64,000 nt of DNA from NCBI RefSeq assembly GCF_003368325.1, contig NZ_CP031467.1, positions 930,001 to 994,000 on the forward strand. The letters run 5' to 3'. Positions 43,465 to 52,150 of this stretch are shown in pieces (the first letter of the stretch is position 1; each line of letters starts with the position of its first letter). The stretch is from Paraburkholderia caffeinilytica (GTDB lineage Bacteria > Pseudomonadota > Gammaproteobacteria > Burkholderiales > Burkholderiaceae). Position numbers and translations under genes: made by a program. The notes under the pieces are model-generated. The model did not search any database and was not told the DNA's origin. It saw nothing but the letters and a program-made list of their open reading frames with translations.

Positions 43465-43773
43465 ATGACTTCCAACGACGCCACTCATAGCCCGCTGTAC
43501 GCCAAGCTGCTCGCCGAAACCGCCAAAATCGGCTGGACCGAACTCGAACGCTTTTTCGCACGCGGCATGCTGCTGCGCGTTGCGCGCGACATCGATCTGG
43601 TGAGCGTCGCCGAAGCCATCGCCAGCGACGACACCGCGCAGGTCACGCAATGGCTGTCTTCCGGCCTCGTCGAACGCGTGCAGGCGGAGACCGCAGCCGA
43701 TTTCGCCGCACGCGATCCCGATCTGTGGGCGGTAGTCGTCTCGCCATGGGTGTGCGTGCAGGAACGTAGTTGA
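43465..43773 (+). CDS. DUF2288 family protein
   Basis: 102-aa soluble protein. LYAKLLAETAKIGWTELERFFARG and DLWAVVVSPWVCVQE match the DUF2288 layout. The start is the ATG at 43465; the frame extends upstream without conserved sequence. It overlaps the MATE gene by four bases (TTGA), so the two are translationally coupled. The role is unknown. Confidence 0.82.
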   Translation: MTSNDATHSPLYAKLLAETAKIGWTELERFFARGMLLRVARDIDLVSVAEAIASDDTAQVTQWLSSGLVERVQAETAADFAARDPDLWAVVVSPWVCVQERS

Positions 43774-45161
43774 ACGACCCCGCGCGCGCCCCAGACGACG
43801 TTCCCCTGGAAGCCGCCCGGGGAGAAGCGCCCCTCAAGGGCGGCGCGGCCGTGCCGGTGCATTGGCACCGCCGGGTGCTGACGCTGGCGTTTCCAATCGT
43901 CCTCGCCAATCTCACCCAGCCGATTCTCGGCGCGGTCGACACCGCCGTCGCCGGCCATCTCGACGGTGCGTCCTATCTCGGCGGCGTGGCGCTCGGCGGC
44001 CTGTTCTTCAACTTCGTGTTCTGGGGCTTCGGCTTCCTGCGCATGGGCACCACGGGCCTCGTCGCGCAAGCGCACGGCGCAGGGAATCACGCCGAGTTGC
44101 GCAACAACGTCGTGCGTGCGCTGTTGCTCGCGGCGGCGATCGGCGCAGCGGTGCTTGCGCTGCAAGTGCCCCTGATCGACTACGCGTTGCGTGTGATCGG
44201 CGGCAGCGACGCGGTGCAGCACCGCGCGCAGGTTTATTGCCACGCACGCATCTGGGCCGCGCCGCTCGCACTGGGCAATTACGTGGTGCTCGGCTGGCTA
44301 CTGGGCACGCAAAGCGTGCGGCTTGCGCTGCTTTCACAAGTGTTCATCAATAGCGTGAACATCGCGGCGGTGCTGTTGTACGTGTACGTATTCGATTGGG
44401 GCGTGGCCGGCATCGGTGCGGCCACGGCCACCGCCGACGCGCTCGGCTTCGTGCTCGGCGCGGCATTGTTGTGGCACGGCAGGCCGCGCGGTTTGCCTGC
44501 GCTCAACCGCGCCGCGCTCTTCGACGCTGCCGCGCTCAAACGTCTGGTGGTGCTGAATCGCGACATCTTCGTGCGCACGCTCTGCCTGCTGTCGTCGTTC
44601 GGCTGGTTCGCGCATCTCGGCGCGAGGCAAGGTGACGCCATGCTTGCCGCCAACGCGCTGCTGCTCAATTTTCAGACCTTCATGGCGTATGGACTCGACG
44701 GCTTCGCTCACGCTGCCGAAGCGCTGGTTGGCGCGGCGATCGGCGCGCGTGACCGGCACGCTTTCGCGCAGGCCATCAAGGTAACGGCGCTATGGTCCGC
44801 GCTCGGCGCGCTGGGTTTCTCGCTGGTGTACTGGGGCGCGGGCTCGTGGATCATCGAGGGTCTGACGAATCAGGCCGTGGTGCGCGCCACCGCCGAAACT
44901 TATCTGCCATGGGCCGCGCTCTTGCCGGTGATTTCCGTGTGGGGCTTTCTGCTCGACGGCGTGTTCATCGGCGCGACGCGCACGCGCGAGTTGATGAAGT
45001 CGATGGTCGTGTCGTTCGCGGTCTTTGTGGCGGCCTCGTGGGCCTTGCTGGCGCTGTACGGCAATCACGGTTTGTGGGCCGCGATGCTGATCTTCATGGC
45101 CGCGCGCGGCGTCACGCTCGCGCGCTTTTTGCCCGCTGTCGCACGCGGCATGGCGGCCTAG
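43770..45161 (+). CDS. MATE-family efflux transporter (DinF/NorM type)
   Basis: 463 aa with twelve membrane helices in two related halves. FPIVLANLTQPILGAVDTAVAGHL (core PILGAVDTAVAG, about residues 45-56) and GFGFLRMGTTGLVAQAHGAG are the MATE/DinF signatures. It probably exports organic cations or drugs in exchange for sodium or protons. TTG start overlaps the DUF2288 stop. Confidence 0.92.
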   Translation: MNDPARAPDDVPLEAARGEAPLKGGAAVPVHWHRRVLTLAFPIVLANLTQPILGAVDTAVAGHLDGASYLGGVALGGLFFNFVFWGFGFLRMGTTGLVAQAHGAGNHAELRNNVVRALLLAAAIGAAVLALQVPLIDYALRVIGGSDAVQHRAQVYCHARIWAAPLALGNYVVLGWLLGTQSVRLALLSQVFINSVNIAAVLLYVYVFDWGVAGIGAATATADALGFVLGAALLWHGRPRGLPALNRAALFDAAALKRLVVLNRDIFVRTLCLLSSFGWFAHLGARQGDAMLAANALLLNFQTFMAYGLDGFAHAAEALVGAAIGARDRHAFAQAIKVTALWSALGALGFSLVYWGAGSWIIEGLTNQAVVRATAETYLPWAALLPVISVWGFLLDGVFIGATRTRELMKSMVVSFAVFVAASWALLALYGNHGLWAAMLIFMAARGVTLARFLPAVARGMAA

Positions 45162-45382
45162 CTTTTGCTTTGCCGGCGGCGTGCGCGGCATGCATTTTTG
45201 CCGCTGCGCCTCTCACGGCAAAGCCGCATACGGTTACGGCTTGAAACAAGCGCACACATATCACACGGGCGCCTCGCCCTAAAATAGTTGCAGCCCGCGC
45301 GGTCCGCGCAAAACAGTTTGCGCGGGTTAGAAGCACCGGCGTGCCCGCGCCGGCGCTTCGCTTTCATTCCCCATGCAGACGC

Positions 45383-45556
45383 TCAGGGTGCGGGCACCAT
45401 GACGGGCGGACGGTCGTCGGTGGGCACACCGTGGTAGTCGGCGGGATCTTTCGGCGGCGGGCCGCCATGATGGCCGGAAGGATCGTTGGCACGATCGTTG
45501 GCACAACCGGCGAGCCCGGCAGCCAGCATCAACACAATCAGCAAAACGCGGTTCAT
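45383..45556 (-). CDS. Small Pro-rich lipoprotein
   Basis: 57 aa. Signal MNRVLLIVLMLAAGLAGC with lipobox LAGC, then a short His/Pro/Asp-rich tail ending PVMVPAP. Too short for a fold; perhaps an envelope anchor. The ATG at 45556 is internal to a longer open frame but is the only one giving a signal sequence. Confidence 0.65.
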   Translation of the reverse strand: MNRVLLIVLMLAAGLAGCANDRANDPSGHHGGPPPKDPADYHGVPTDDRPPVMVPAP

Positions 45557-45710
45557 AGACTCTCGAAACAGGATGACAATAACGGCAACGAAGCGCCGAG
45601 AGTCTACCCGCAATTCGCATTCGACGATGGCGCGGCAGGCCGTGCGCCCCTGCCATTTTTTTACGCGTGTCCTACTATAAAGGCACGGTTGCATGTCATA
45701 GGAGACTGCC

Positions 45711-45884
45711 ATGGACGCTGAATCGATCGCAGGTCTGATCGGACTTGCAATAGGTCTGCTCGTGCTGCTGGCCCTGTCGATTTTCGAATCGAGAACCTAC
45801 AAGCGCGAACACGACGGCGAAGGCATGCTGCACCACTGGATCACGCACCAGCACATGCCGCACTGGATGCGTCGCCGGCACTGA
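45711..45884 (+). CDS. 57-aa membrane peptide with His-rich tail
   Basis: AGGAG lies seven bases before the ATG. The product has one membrane helix (IAGLIGLAIGLLVLLALSIF) and a cytoplasmic or periplasmic tail rich in His and Trp (HHWITHQHMPHWMRRRH). It is divergent from the small lipoprotein gene. Unknown function; the histidines could bind metal. Confidence 0.6.
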   Translation: MDAESIAGLIGLAIGLLVLLALSIFESRTYKREHDGEGMLHHWITHQHMPHWMRRRH

Positions 45885-46111
45885 GGGAACCGACCGGCAC
45901 GTTCCGGCCCCGCTGCAGGAAGAGGACGCGCCGACCCGTCCACGGTGCGATTGTCGCGATTGTCGCGACAATCGCGCTTGCCGCGCGGGTTGATCGCCGC
46001 ATGATCGCCGCAACGATCTTGTCGCGGCCGGCTGTCTGGCACCCTTTTTTCATCCCGACGCAATTCGTGATTGACTCTGGCACCCAATGCCACGTAGAAT
46101 CTCGGATTCGT

Positions 46112-46188
46112 CGGAGCGTAGCGCAGCCTGGTAGCGCATCTGATTTGGGATCAGAGGGTCGAAGGTTCGAATCCTTTCGCTCCGACCA
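46112..46188 (+). tRNA. tRNA-Pro (anticodon UGG)
   Basis: 77 nt with encoded CCA. Acceptor CGGAGCG pairs with CGCTCCG; anticodon stem TCTGA/TCAGA encloses TTTGGGA, anticodon TGG; T arm has GGTTCGAATCC. A terminator follows 15 bp on. Confidence 0.97.
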
Positions 46189-46202
46189 CGAAAAGCAATA
46201 CG

Positions 46203-46240
46203 AAACCCGCGTCGCCTTCGGCTTCGCGGGTTTTTGCTTT
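46203..46240 (+). terminator. Terminator of tRNA-Pro
   Basis: AAACCCGCG (46203-46211) pairs with CGCGGGTTT (46225-46233), followed by TTGCTTTTTTGG. The stretch from here to 46536 (about 300 bp) shows no gene and carries the sixA promoter. Confidence 0.9.
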
Positions 46241-46536
46241 TTTGGCATCAAGCGCTCATGGCTCATGCCGGGTCACGCAAACGCAAACCCAAACCCCAAC
46301 TCAGGCCCGGAGAGTTTCATGCCGATTACACGTCGGCTTAATGAACGTTGCATGAGCGTCCGATACGCTACGCCTCGACGTATGCGCCGGGACACGCGCC
46401 GGCCTGCGCCCAGCATACGCCGGCGCTTATACATTCTGCCTGCGCCACTACCTTGCACCCTCACACGCTCGCATGCGACAGTGATTGAAAACCCGGCGCT
46501 GTTACCTACGCCGCAACCAGAGTCAAGGAGACACGC

Positions 46537-46995
46537 ATGAATCTGATTCTCTGGCGTCACGCCGAAGCCGAAGATTTCGCCGCGAGCGATCTCGCCCGGG
46601 CGCTCACCACGCGAGGCCGCAAACAGGCGCAAAACGTCGCCAAGTGGCTGCGCACCCGCCTGCCCGAAGACGCCGTGGTTCTCGCGAGTCCTGCGGTGCG
46701 CACCATCCAGACCGCCGAGACCTTGAGCGACCAGTACCGCGTGGTGCGCGAACTCGCGCCCAACGCCAGTGCGAACGACGTGCTCGAAGCCGCCGGCTGG
46801 TCGAAAGGCATCGCACCGACTGTCGTGATCGTCGGCCATCAGCCGACGCTGGGCCATGTTGCGGCGCGTCTGCTCGGCAACAGCGGGGCGAGTTGGCCGC
46901 TGAAGAAAGCCGGTCTGTGGTGGATCGAAAGCCGTGAGCGCGATGGCGAGGACCAGGCCGTGCTGCGCGCGGCAATGAGCCCCGATCTCATCTGA
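46537..46995 (+). CDS. sixA: Phosphohistidine phosphatase SixA
   Basis: 152-aa histidine-phosphatase-superfamily enzyme that removes phosphate from phosphohistidine in phosphotransfer proteins. The catalytic RHA (in LILWRHAEAEDF, His about residue 8) is at the N-terminus, with Arg in LASPAVRTIQTAE (about 55) and the second His in VIVGHQPTLG (about 100). Length and layout match SixA. AAGGAG lies upstream of the ATG. Confidence 0.92.
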   Translation: MNLILWRHAEAEDFAASDLARALTTRGRKQAQNVAKWLRTRLPEDAVVLASPAVRTIQTAETLSDQYRVVRELAPNASANDVLEAAGWSKGIAPTVVIVGHQPTLGHVAARLLGNSGASWPLKKAGLWWIESRERDGEDQAVLRAAMSPDLI

Positions 46996-47247
46996 GCTGA
47001 TCTGGACTAAACCGAACTGAACTGATCCGGCTGCGCAGCCAGGTCCTCAAAGAAGCCCAACTGCGCCAGCCCGACCCACTGGTCGCGCGGAAACAACACA
47101 TGACTCGCCCGGCCCACGACATTACAAGCCGTGGGCACGGAGCTTACGGGCAGTCATCCAATCGTCACAGCTTTGCCATGCGAGCGTCACCAGGCGTTAC
47201 TACATTGGCGAAAAAAGTAATCTCCCTTTTTTCGACCAGGACGCCAC

Positions 47248-48060
47248 ATGCGAGAACTGCCGACGCCCACCCTGCCCCTGGCTTCGATCTTCGAAACGCG
47301 TCGCCTGCCGCGCGCCGAAGAGACAGTCACCGCCCAGCATCGCCTGCAAGTGACGTGGGCACGCACCGACGAACAACTGCGCGAAGCCCAGCGTCTGCGC
47401 TACCGTGTGTTCGCGGATGAAATGGGCGCCCGTCTGACGGGTCCGGCCGGCCTCGACGTCGATCCGTTCGATTCGTACTGCGATCACCTGTTGGTGCGCG
47501 ATCTCGACACGCTGAAGGTGGTCGGCACCTATCGCGCGCTGCCGCCGCATCAGGCCGCCCGTATCGGACGCCTGTATGCCGAAAGCGAATTCGATGTGTC
47601 GCGTCTCACGCACCTGCGCGCGAAAATGGTCGAAGTGGGCCGCTCATGCGTGCACCCCGACTATCGCAGCGGCTCGGTGATCATGTCCTTGTGGGCAGGG
47701 CTCGCCGCATACATGAAACACAACGGCTACGAGACGATGCTGGGCTGCGCGAGCGTCGCGATGGTCGACGGCGGCCACTACGCGGCGAACCTTTACTGCT
47801 CGCTGCGCGACAACGCGCTGACGGCGCCGGAATATCGCGCGTTCCCGCACACACCGCTGCCGGTCGAGGAATTGCAGAACGGCGCCGACGTCGCACCGCC
47901 GCCGCTGGTGAAGGGCTATCTGCGACTCGGTGCGAAGATTTGCGGCGCACCGGCCTGGGACCCCGACTTCAACACCGCCGATTTTCTGACGCTGTTGCGT
48001 CTGACGGATATCAACGCGCGCTACGCACGGCACTTCCTCGGCGACGCAACGCCGCGCTGA
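47248..48060 (+). CDS. olsB: L-ornithine N(alpha)-acyltransferase (OlsB type)
   Basis: First enzyme of ornithine-lipid synthesis: moves a 3-hydroxyacyl group from ACP to ornithine, giving lyso-ornithine lipid. 270 aa, GNAT-like acyltransferase. LRYRVFADEMGARL (about residues 51-64), DPFDSYCDHLLV (about 72-83) and MVEVGRSCVHPDYRSGSVIMSLW (core GRSCVHPDYR, about 131-140) are the family blocks. The companion olsA is not in the window. Ornithine lipids matter when phosphate is scarce, which fits the nearby Pho cluster. Confidence 0.88.
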   Translation: MRELPTPTLPLASIFETRRLPRAEETVTAQHRLQVTWARTDEQLREAQRLRYRVFADEMGARLTGPAGLDVDPFDSYCDHLLVRDLDTLKVVGTYRALPPHQAARIGRLYAESEFDVSRLTHLRAKMVEVGRSCVHPDYRSGSVIMSLWAGLAAYMKHNGYETMLGCASVAMVDGGHYAANLYCSLRDNALTAPEYRAFPHTPLPVEELQNGADVAPPPLVKGYLRLGAKICGAPAWDPDFNTADFLTLLRLTDINARYARHFLGDATPR

Positions 48061-48108
48061 GCGGCGCGCACGCCACCCAGCTCTTTGCGCAGACAATCGA
48101 TGCGCATA

Positions 48109-48140
48109 AAAAAGCCCGGCTAAAATCCGCCGGGCTTTTT
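48109..48140. terminator. Bidirectional terminator between olsB and ppx
   Basis: AAAAAGCCCGGC (48109-48120) pairs with GCCGGGCTTTTT (48129-48140), 8-nt loop. T-runs exist on both strands, so it serves the convergent olsB and ppx. Confidence 0.93.
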
Positions 48141-48159
48141 CACATGCGACGCATGACGC

Positions 48160-49671
48160 TCAATCGTCCGTGTAGACCACGCGATAGGGAATGCCAACCT
48201 TCTCCCACTCCGCGGCTTCCTGGATCAGGCTGTAATCGGTCAGCGGATTGTTCGCCACCCACTCGTTCGGCAAACGCACTTCATAACCACCGTTGACCTG
48301 CGCGACCGCAATACCCGGCAAGCCGACATCCGCACGCCGGCGGCACAGCAGCGCCGCGAGCCGCAGACAGAACAGCAGCGGCCATTCCACTTCGCGTGTT
48401 TGCGACAGCTTGCCGAGTTTCCCCGCGTGGCCGAGCACCAGCGCGGCAAGCCGCGCCTGATCCGTACGCGAAAAACCTGGCATGTCGGCGTTGCTGGCGA
48501 TATAGGCCGAATGCTTGTGATAGGCGCTATGCGAAATCGACAGCCCGATTTCGTGCAAGGCCGCAGCCCAGCTGAGGAACATGCGGTTCTCGGCGCGGCG
48601 CTCCTCGTCCGGCTCGGCAAACTGATCGTAAAAACGCACCGCGAGTTCGCCGATACGCCCGGCCTGCGCGCGGTCCACGCCGTAACGGCGCATGAAACCT
48701 TCCACCGTCACCGTGCGCATGTCCTCGTGCTGCGAACGGCCCAGCAGGTCGTACAGCACGCCGAGGCGCAGTGCACCGTCTGTCGTATCGACGTAATCGA
48801 CGCCGAGTTCGTCGAACACCGCGATCATGATCGAGAGGCCGCCGGCCAGCACCGGAATGCGGTCGGCCTTCAACGCGACCAGCTTCAGACGATTGACGTT
48901 CTCCGCCTTGATCAGCGCGCGCTTGAGGCGTTCGAGCCCGCCGCGCGAGATGCCGTGCGTGACACCCGGATCGTTGAAGCCATTGGCCTCGACCAGTTCG
49001 GCGAGCGCCCGTGCGGTACCGGACGAGCCGATGGCCTGTTCCCAACCGGTCTTCTTGTACTCGGCGGAAATGATCTGAATTTCGCGGCTCGCGGCAAGCT
49101 CGGCCTGGCGCATCGTGTATTCGTCGACATTGCCGGCCGGGAAGAATGCGCGGCTATGGCTCACGCAGCCGATATACAGGCTCTCCATCTTGATCGGCGT
49201 GTAATGCGACCCGATGATGAATTCCGTCGAGCCGCCGCCGATATCCACCACGAGACGCTTGCCCGCGCTCGCGGGCACGGAGTGTGCAGCCCCTGCATAA
49301 ATCAGACGCGCTTCTTCACGCCCGGCGATCACTTCGATCGGGAAGCCGAGCGCGGCTTGCGCCTCGCCGAGAAACTCGCCCGCGTTCTTGGCGATGCGCA
49401 GCGTGTTGGTGGCGACGGCGCGAACGTGGTCGGGATGAAAGTCGCGCAGCCGTTCGCCGAAGCGCTTGAGCGCATCCCAGCCGCGCACTTGCGAGGCACG
49501 GTCGAGCATCTTGTCGCGCGACAGGCCGGCGGCAAGGCGCACCGGCTCGCGCAGTGCGTCGACCTGGTAGATCTGGCTGCCCGCATCGGTTTCCTCGACC
49601 CGGCCCACGATCAGCCGGAAGCTGTTCGAGCCGAGGTCGACGGCAGCGAGGAGTTGTGGCGTAGTGACCAT
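48160..49671 (-). CDS. ppx: Exopolyphosphatase
   Basis: Ppx/GppA-family enzyme releasing phosphate from the ends of polyphosphate. 503 aa from MVTTPQLLAAVDLGSNSFRL, close to the E. coli length; the frame is open to 49914 with other ATGs (49689, 49785). ASKHA fold motifs: DLGSNSFRLIVGRV (about residues 13-26), VDIGGGSTEFIIG (about 143-155). A C-terminal HD-type helical domain (ALHEIGLSISHSAYHKHS, about 370-387) is present. Divergent from ppk across a Pho-box-like region. Confidence 0.94.
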   Translation of the reverse strand: MVTTPQLLAAVDLGSNSFRLIVGRVEETDAGSQIYQVDALREPVRLAAGLSRDKMLDRASQVRGWDALKRFGERLRDFHPDHVRAVATNTLRIAKNAGEFLGEAQAALGFPIEVIAGREEARLIYAGAAHSVPASAGKRLVVDIGGGSTEFIIGSHYTPIKMESLYIGCVSHSRAFFPAGNVDEYTMRQAELAASREIQIISAEYKKTGWEQAIGSSGTARALAELVEANGFNDPGVTHGISRGGLERLKRALIKAENVNRLKLVALKADRIPVLAGGLSIMIAVFDELGVDYVDTTDGALRLGVLYDLLGRSQHEDMRTVTVEGFMRRYGVDRAQAGRIGELAVRFYDQFAEPDEERRAENRMFLSWAAALHEIGLSISHSAYHKHSAYIASNADMPGFSRTDQARLAALVLGHAGKLGKLSQTREVEWPLLFCLRLAALLCRRRADVGLPGIAVAQVNGGYEVRLPNEWVANNPLTDYSLIQEAAEWEKVGIPYRVVYTDD

Positions 49672-49988
49672 CGAGTAAGCGGACTCCATGCGCGCGTGCG
49701 CGGCGGCGTTGGATGCCGAAGGGGCCGGATACCCACCGGATGCCTTGGGCGCCTTATGGCCGGCCGCGCTGTTCAAAGACGCCATTCTAAGCGTACCGGA
49801 CCTCACGATGTCGCCTCGCAGTAATGGGGGTGCCCTATGGTCCCATATACACTGCGTCACAATTACGACACGCATCGAATACGGCGTAGAATTTATAACA
49901 TTCAAGAATGTCACAACAACGTCATCATACTGTGAGAATTTCCGAGCGACTTATTGCCTCCATTCCTGACATTCCATTCTCGCTGCCG
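49672..49988. promoter_or_regulatory. ppx-ppk divergent control region with Pho-box-like repeats
   Basis: About 320 bp. TGTCA (49909), CGTCA (49920) and TGTGA (49931) are spaced exactly 11 bp; a second pair CGTCA (49855) and CGACA (49866) has the same spacing. An 11-bp period of TGTCA-like units is the Pho-box layout bound by PhoB. The first set lies 55-80 bp upstream of ppk. Control by the phoB product of this window is inferred. Confidence 0.6.
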
Positions 49989-52052
49989 ATGTCCATCCGC
50001 TACCCCTTATTGAATCGCGAGCTGGGCATTCTGGGTTTCAACGAGCGTGTGTTGGCGCAAGCTGCCGACCCTGCCGTCCCTTTGCTCGAACGCCTGCGCT
50101 TCATCTGCATCACCAGTAGCAATCTCGACGAATTCTTCGAAGTCCGCATGGCCGGACTGCAGGAACAGATGCGCGACAACCCGGGCGGGTTGTCGCCGGA
50201 CGGCATGTCGCTGCAGCATGTATACGACCTCGTGGTCGAGCGCGCGCAGAGGCTCGTGCATCGTCAGTACGCCATGCTGCACGACACGGTGCTCACCGCG
50301 CTCGAAGCAGAAGGCATCTATTTTCACGGCACCGAAGCGTGGAACGAAGCGCAGACCGAATGGGCGCGCAATTACTTCTTCGACGAACTGCTGCCGGTGC
50401 TCACGCCGATCGGCCTCGATCCGGCTCACCCGTTTCCGCGCGTGCTCAACAAGAGCCTGAACTTCGTCGTCGAACTCGAAGGCAAGGATGCGTTCGGCCG
50501 CCAGGCGATGATGGGCATCGTCCAGGCGCCGCGTGCGTTGCCGCGGCTCGTGCGCATGCCGCTGGAACTGTCGGGCTATCCGCATGGTTTCGTGCTGCTG
50601 AGCTCGCTGCTGCAGCGCTTCGTGGGCGAGCTGTTCCCGAATCTGGTGGTGCGCACCTGCAATCAGTTTCGCATCACGCGCAATAGCGAGCTGTTCGTCG
50701 ACGAAGACGAAATCACCAATCTGCGTGTCGCGTTGCAGGGCGAACTGCCGGCGCGGCATCTGGGCAATGCGGTGCGGCTCGAAGTGTCGGCGGAGACGCC
50801 CCAGCACGTCGTGCGGCGCCTGCTCGACGAAAGCGGCCTGAGCACCAAGGATTGCTATTTCGCCGACGGCCCGGTCAATCTGGTGCGGCTCATGCAACTG
50901 CCGGAGATGGTGGACCGGCCCGACCTGAAATTCGTGCCGCATATTCCGGCGATTCCGTCGCAGATCGCCAACAGCACGAACATGTTCGACGTGATCGATC
51001 AGGGCGACGTGCTGCTGCATCATCCGTACGAGAGCTTTCAACCGGTGCTCGAGTTGCTGCTGCAGGCGGCCAAAGACCCGAACGTGGTGGCCATCAAGCA
51101 GACCATCTATCGCACCGGCACCGACTCCCCGCTGATGGACGCGCTGATGCAAGCGGCGCGCAACGGCAAGGAAGTGACCGTGGTGGTCGAACTGCTCGCG
51201 CGCTTCGACGAAGAAACCAACATCAACTGGGCGTCGCAGCTTGAGGCGGTGGGCGCGCACGTCGTGTACGGCGTGGTGGGTCACAAGTGTCACGCGAAGA
51301 TGATGCTGATCGTGCGGCGTGTGTCGTCGGGCGGCAAGACCTCGCTCAAGCGTTACGTGCACCTGGGAACCGGCAACTATCACCCGCGCACCGCGCGCCT
51401 TTATACCGACTTCGCCCTGATGACCGCGGATCAGAAGATCTGCGAGGACGTGCACCACGTGTTCCAGCAACTGACCGGCATCGGCGGTGAACTGACGCTG
51501 CATGAGTTGTGGCAGTCGCCGTTCACGCTGCATCCGAAACTGGTTGAAGCGATTCGTGCGGAAGCCGAGCATGCCCGTGCCGGCAAGAAGGCGCGCATCG
51601 TCGCGAAGATGAACGCGCTGCTCGAACCAACCGTGATTGCCGAGCTCTACGAAGCGTCGCAGGCGGGCGTGAAGATCGATCTGATCGTGCGCGGTGTCTG
51701 TTCGTTGCAACCGGGCGTGCCGGGCTTGTCGGAGAACATCACGGTGCGCTCGATCGTCGGGCGCTTTCTCGAACATCATCGCATCTTCTACTTCTACGAC
51801 GACGGCAAGGAACAAGTGTATCTGTCGAGCGCCGACTGGATGGACCGCAATTTCTTCCGGCGTGTGGAAGTGGCGTTTCCGATCAACAGCCGTCGCCTGA
51901 AGCGGCGTGTGATTGCCGAAGGCCTGTCGGCGTTTCTCGGCGACAACCAGTCCGCGTGGCTGATGCAAAGCGACGGCCACTATCGGCGCCGGCGGCCGGG
52001 CAAATCCTCGCGCAACGCGCAGATGAGCCTGCTGGGGAAATTCTGCCCGTGA
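49989..52052 (+). CDS. ppk: Polyphosphate kinase 1
   Basis: Makes long-chain polyphosphate from ATP; 687 aa, the PPK1 length. MSIRYPLLNRELGILGFNERVLAQA begins the N domain. Head and C1/C2 domains follow: DVLLHHPYESFQPV (about residues 338-351), KQTIYRTGTDSPL, VGHKCHAKMMLI (autophosphorylated His about 431-434) and the second catalytic HHRIFYFYDDGKEQVYLSSADWM. The ATG at 49989 is chosen by homology; the frame is open to 49908. Confidence 0.96.
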   Translation: MSIRYPLLNRELGILGFNERVLAQAADPAVPLLERLRFICITSSNLDEFFEVRMAGLQEQMRDNPGGLSPDGMSLQHVYDLVVERAQRLVHRQYAMLHDTVLTALEAEGIYFHGTEAWNEAQTEWARNYFFDELLPVLTPIGLDPAHPFPRVLNKSLNFVVELEGKDAFGRQAMMGIVQAPRALPRLVRMPLELSGYPHGFVLLSSLLQRFVGELFPNLVVRTCNQFRITRNSELFVDEDEITNLRVALQGELPARHLGNAVRLEVSAETPQHVVRRLLDESGLSTKDCYFADGPVNLVRLMQLPEMVDRPDLKFVPHIPAIPSQIANSTNMFDVIDQGDVLLHHPYESFQPVLELLLQAAKDPNVVAIKQTIYRTGTDSPLMDALMQAARNGKEVTVVVELLARFDEETNINWASQLEAVGAHVVYGVVGHKCHAKMMLIVRRVSSGGKTSLKRYVHLGTGNYHPRTARLYTDFALMTADQKICEDVHHVFQQLTGIGGELTLHELWQSPFTLHPKLVEAIRAEAEHARAGKKARIVAKMNALLEPTVIAELYEASQAGVKIDLIVRGVCSLQPGVPGLSENITVRSIVGRFLEHHRIFYFYDDGKEQVYLSSADWMDRNFFRRVEVAFPINSRRLKRRVIAEGLSAFLGDNQSAWLMQSDGHYRRRRPGKSSRNAQMSLLGKFCP

Positions 52053-52097
52053 GTTCATGAGGGTCGCGCGCCCCTGAAGCAAGCGGCGCTGCGCATG

Positions 52098-52137
52098 AAA
52101 AAAAGCCCGCCTGGTTTGCTCCAGGCGGGCTTTTTTT
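52098..52137. terminator. Bidirectional terminator between ppk and phoR
   Basis: 17-bp perfect stem: AAAAAAAGCCCGCCTGG (52098-52114) and its complement (52121-52137), 6-nt loop. T7 runs on both strands; it ends the convergent ppk and phoR transcripts. Confidence 0.96.
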
Positions 52138-52150
52138 CAGACCGGCGATT

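Noticed and set aside
48400-49824. 474-codon + strand frame antisense to ppx, and similar long frames antisense to glnS, phoR, ppk, ftsH and the peroxidase
   Set aside because: All lie opposite recognised genes in the phase expected for high third-position GC and show no conserved pattern.
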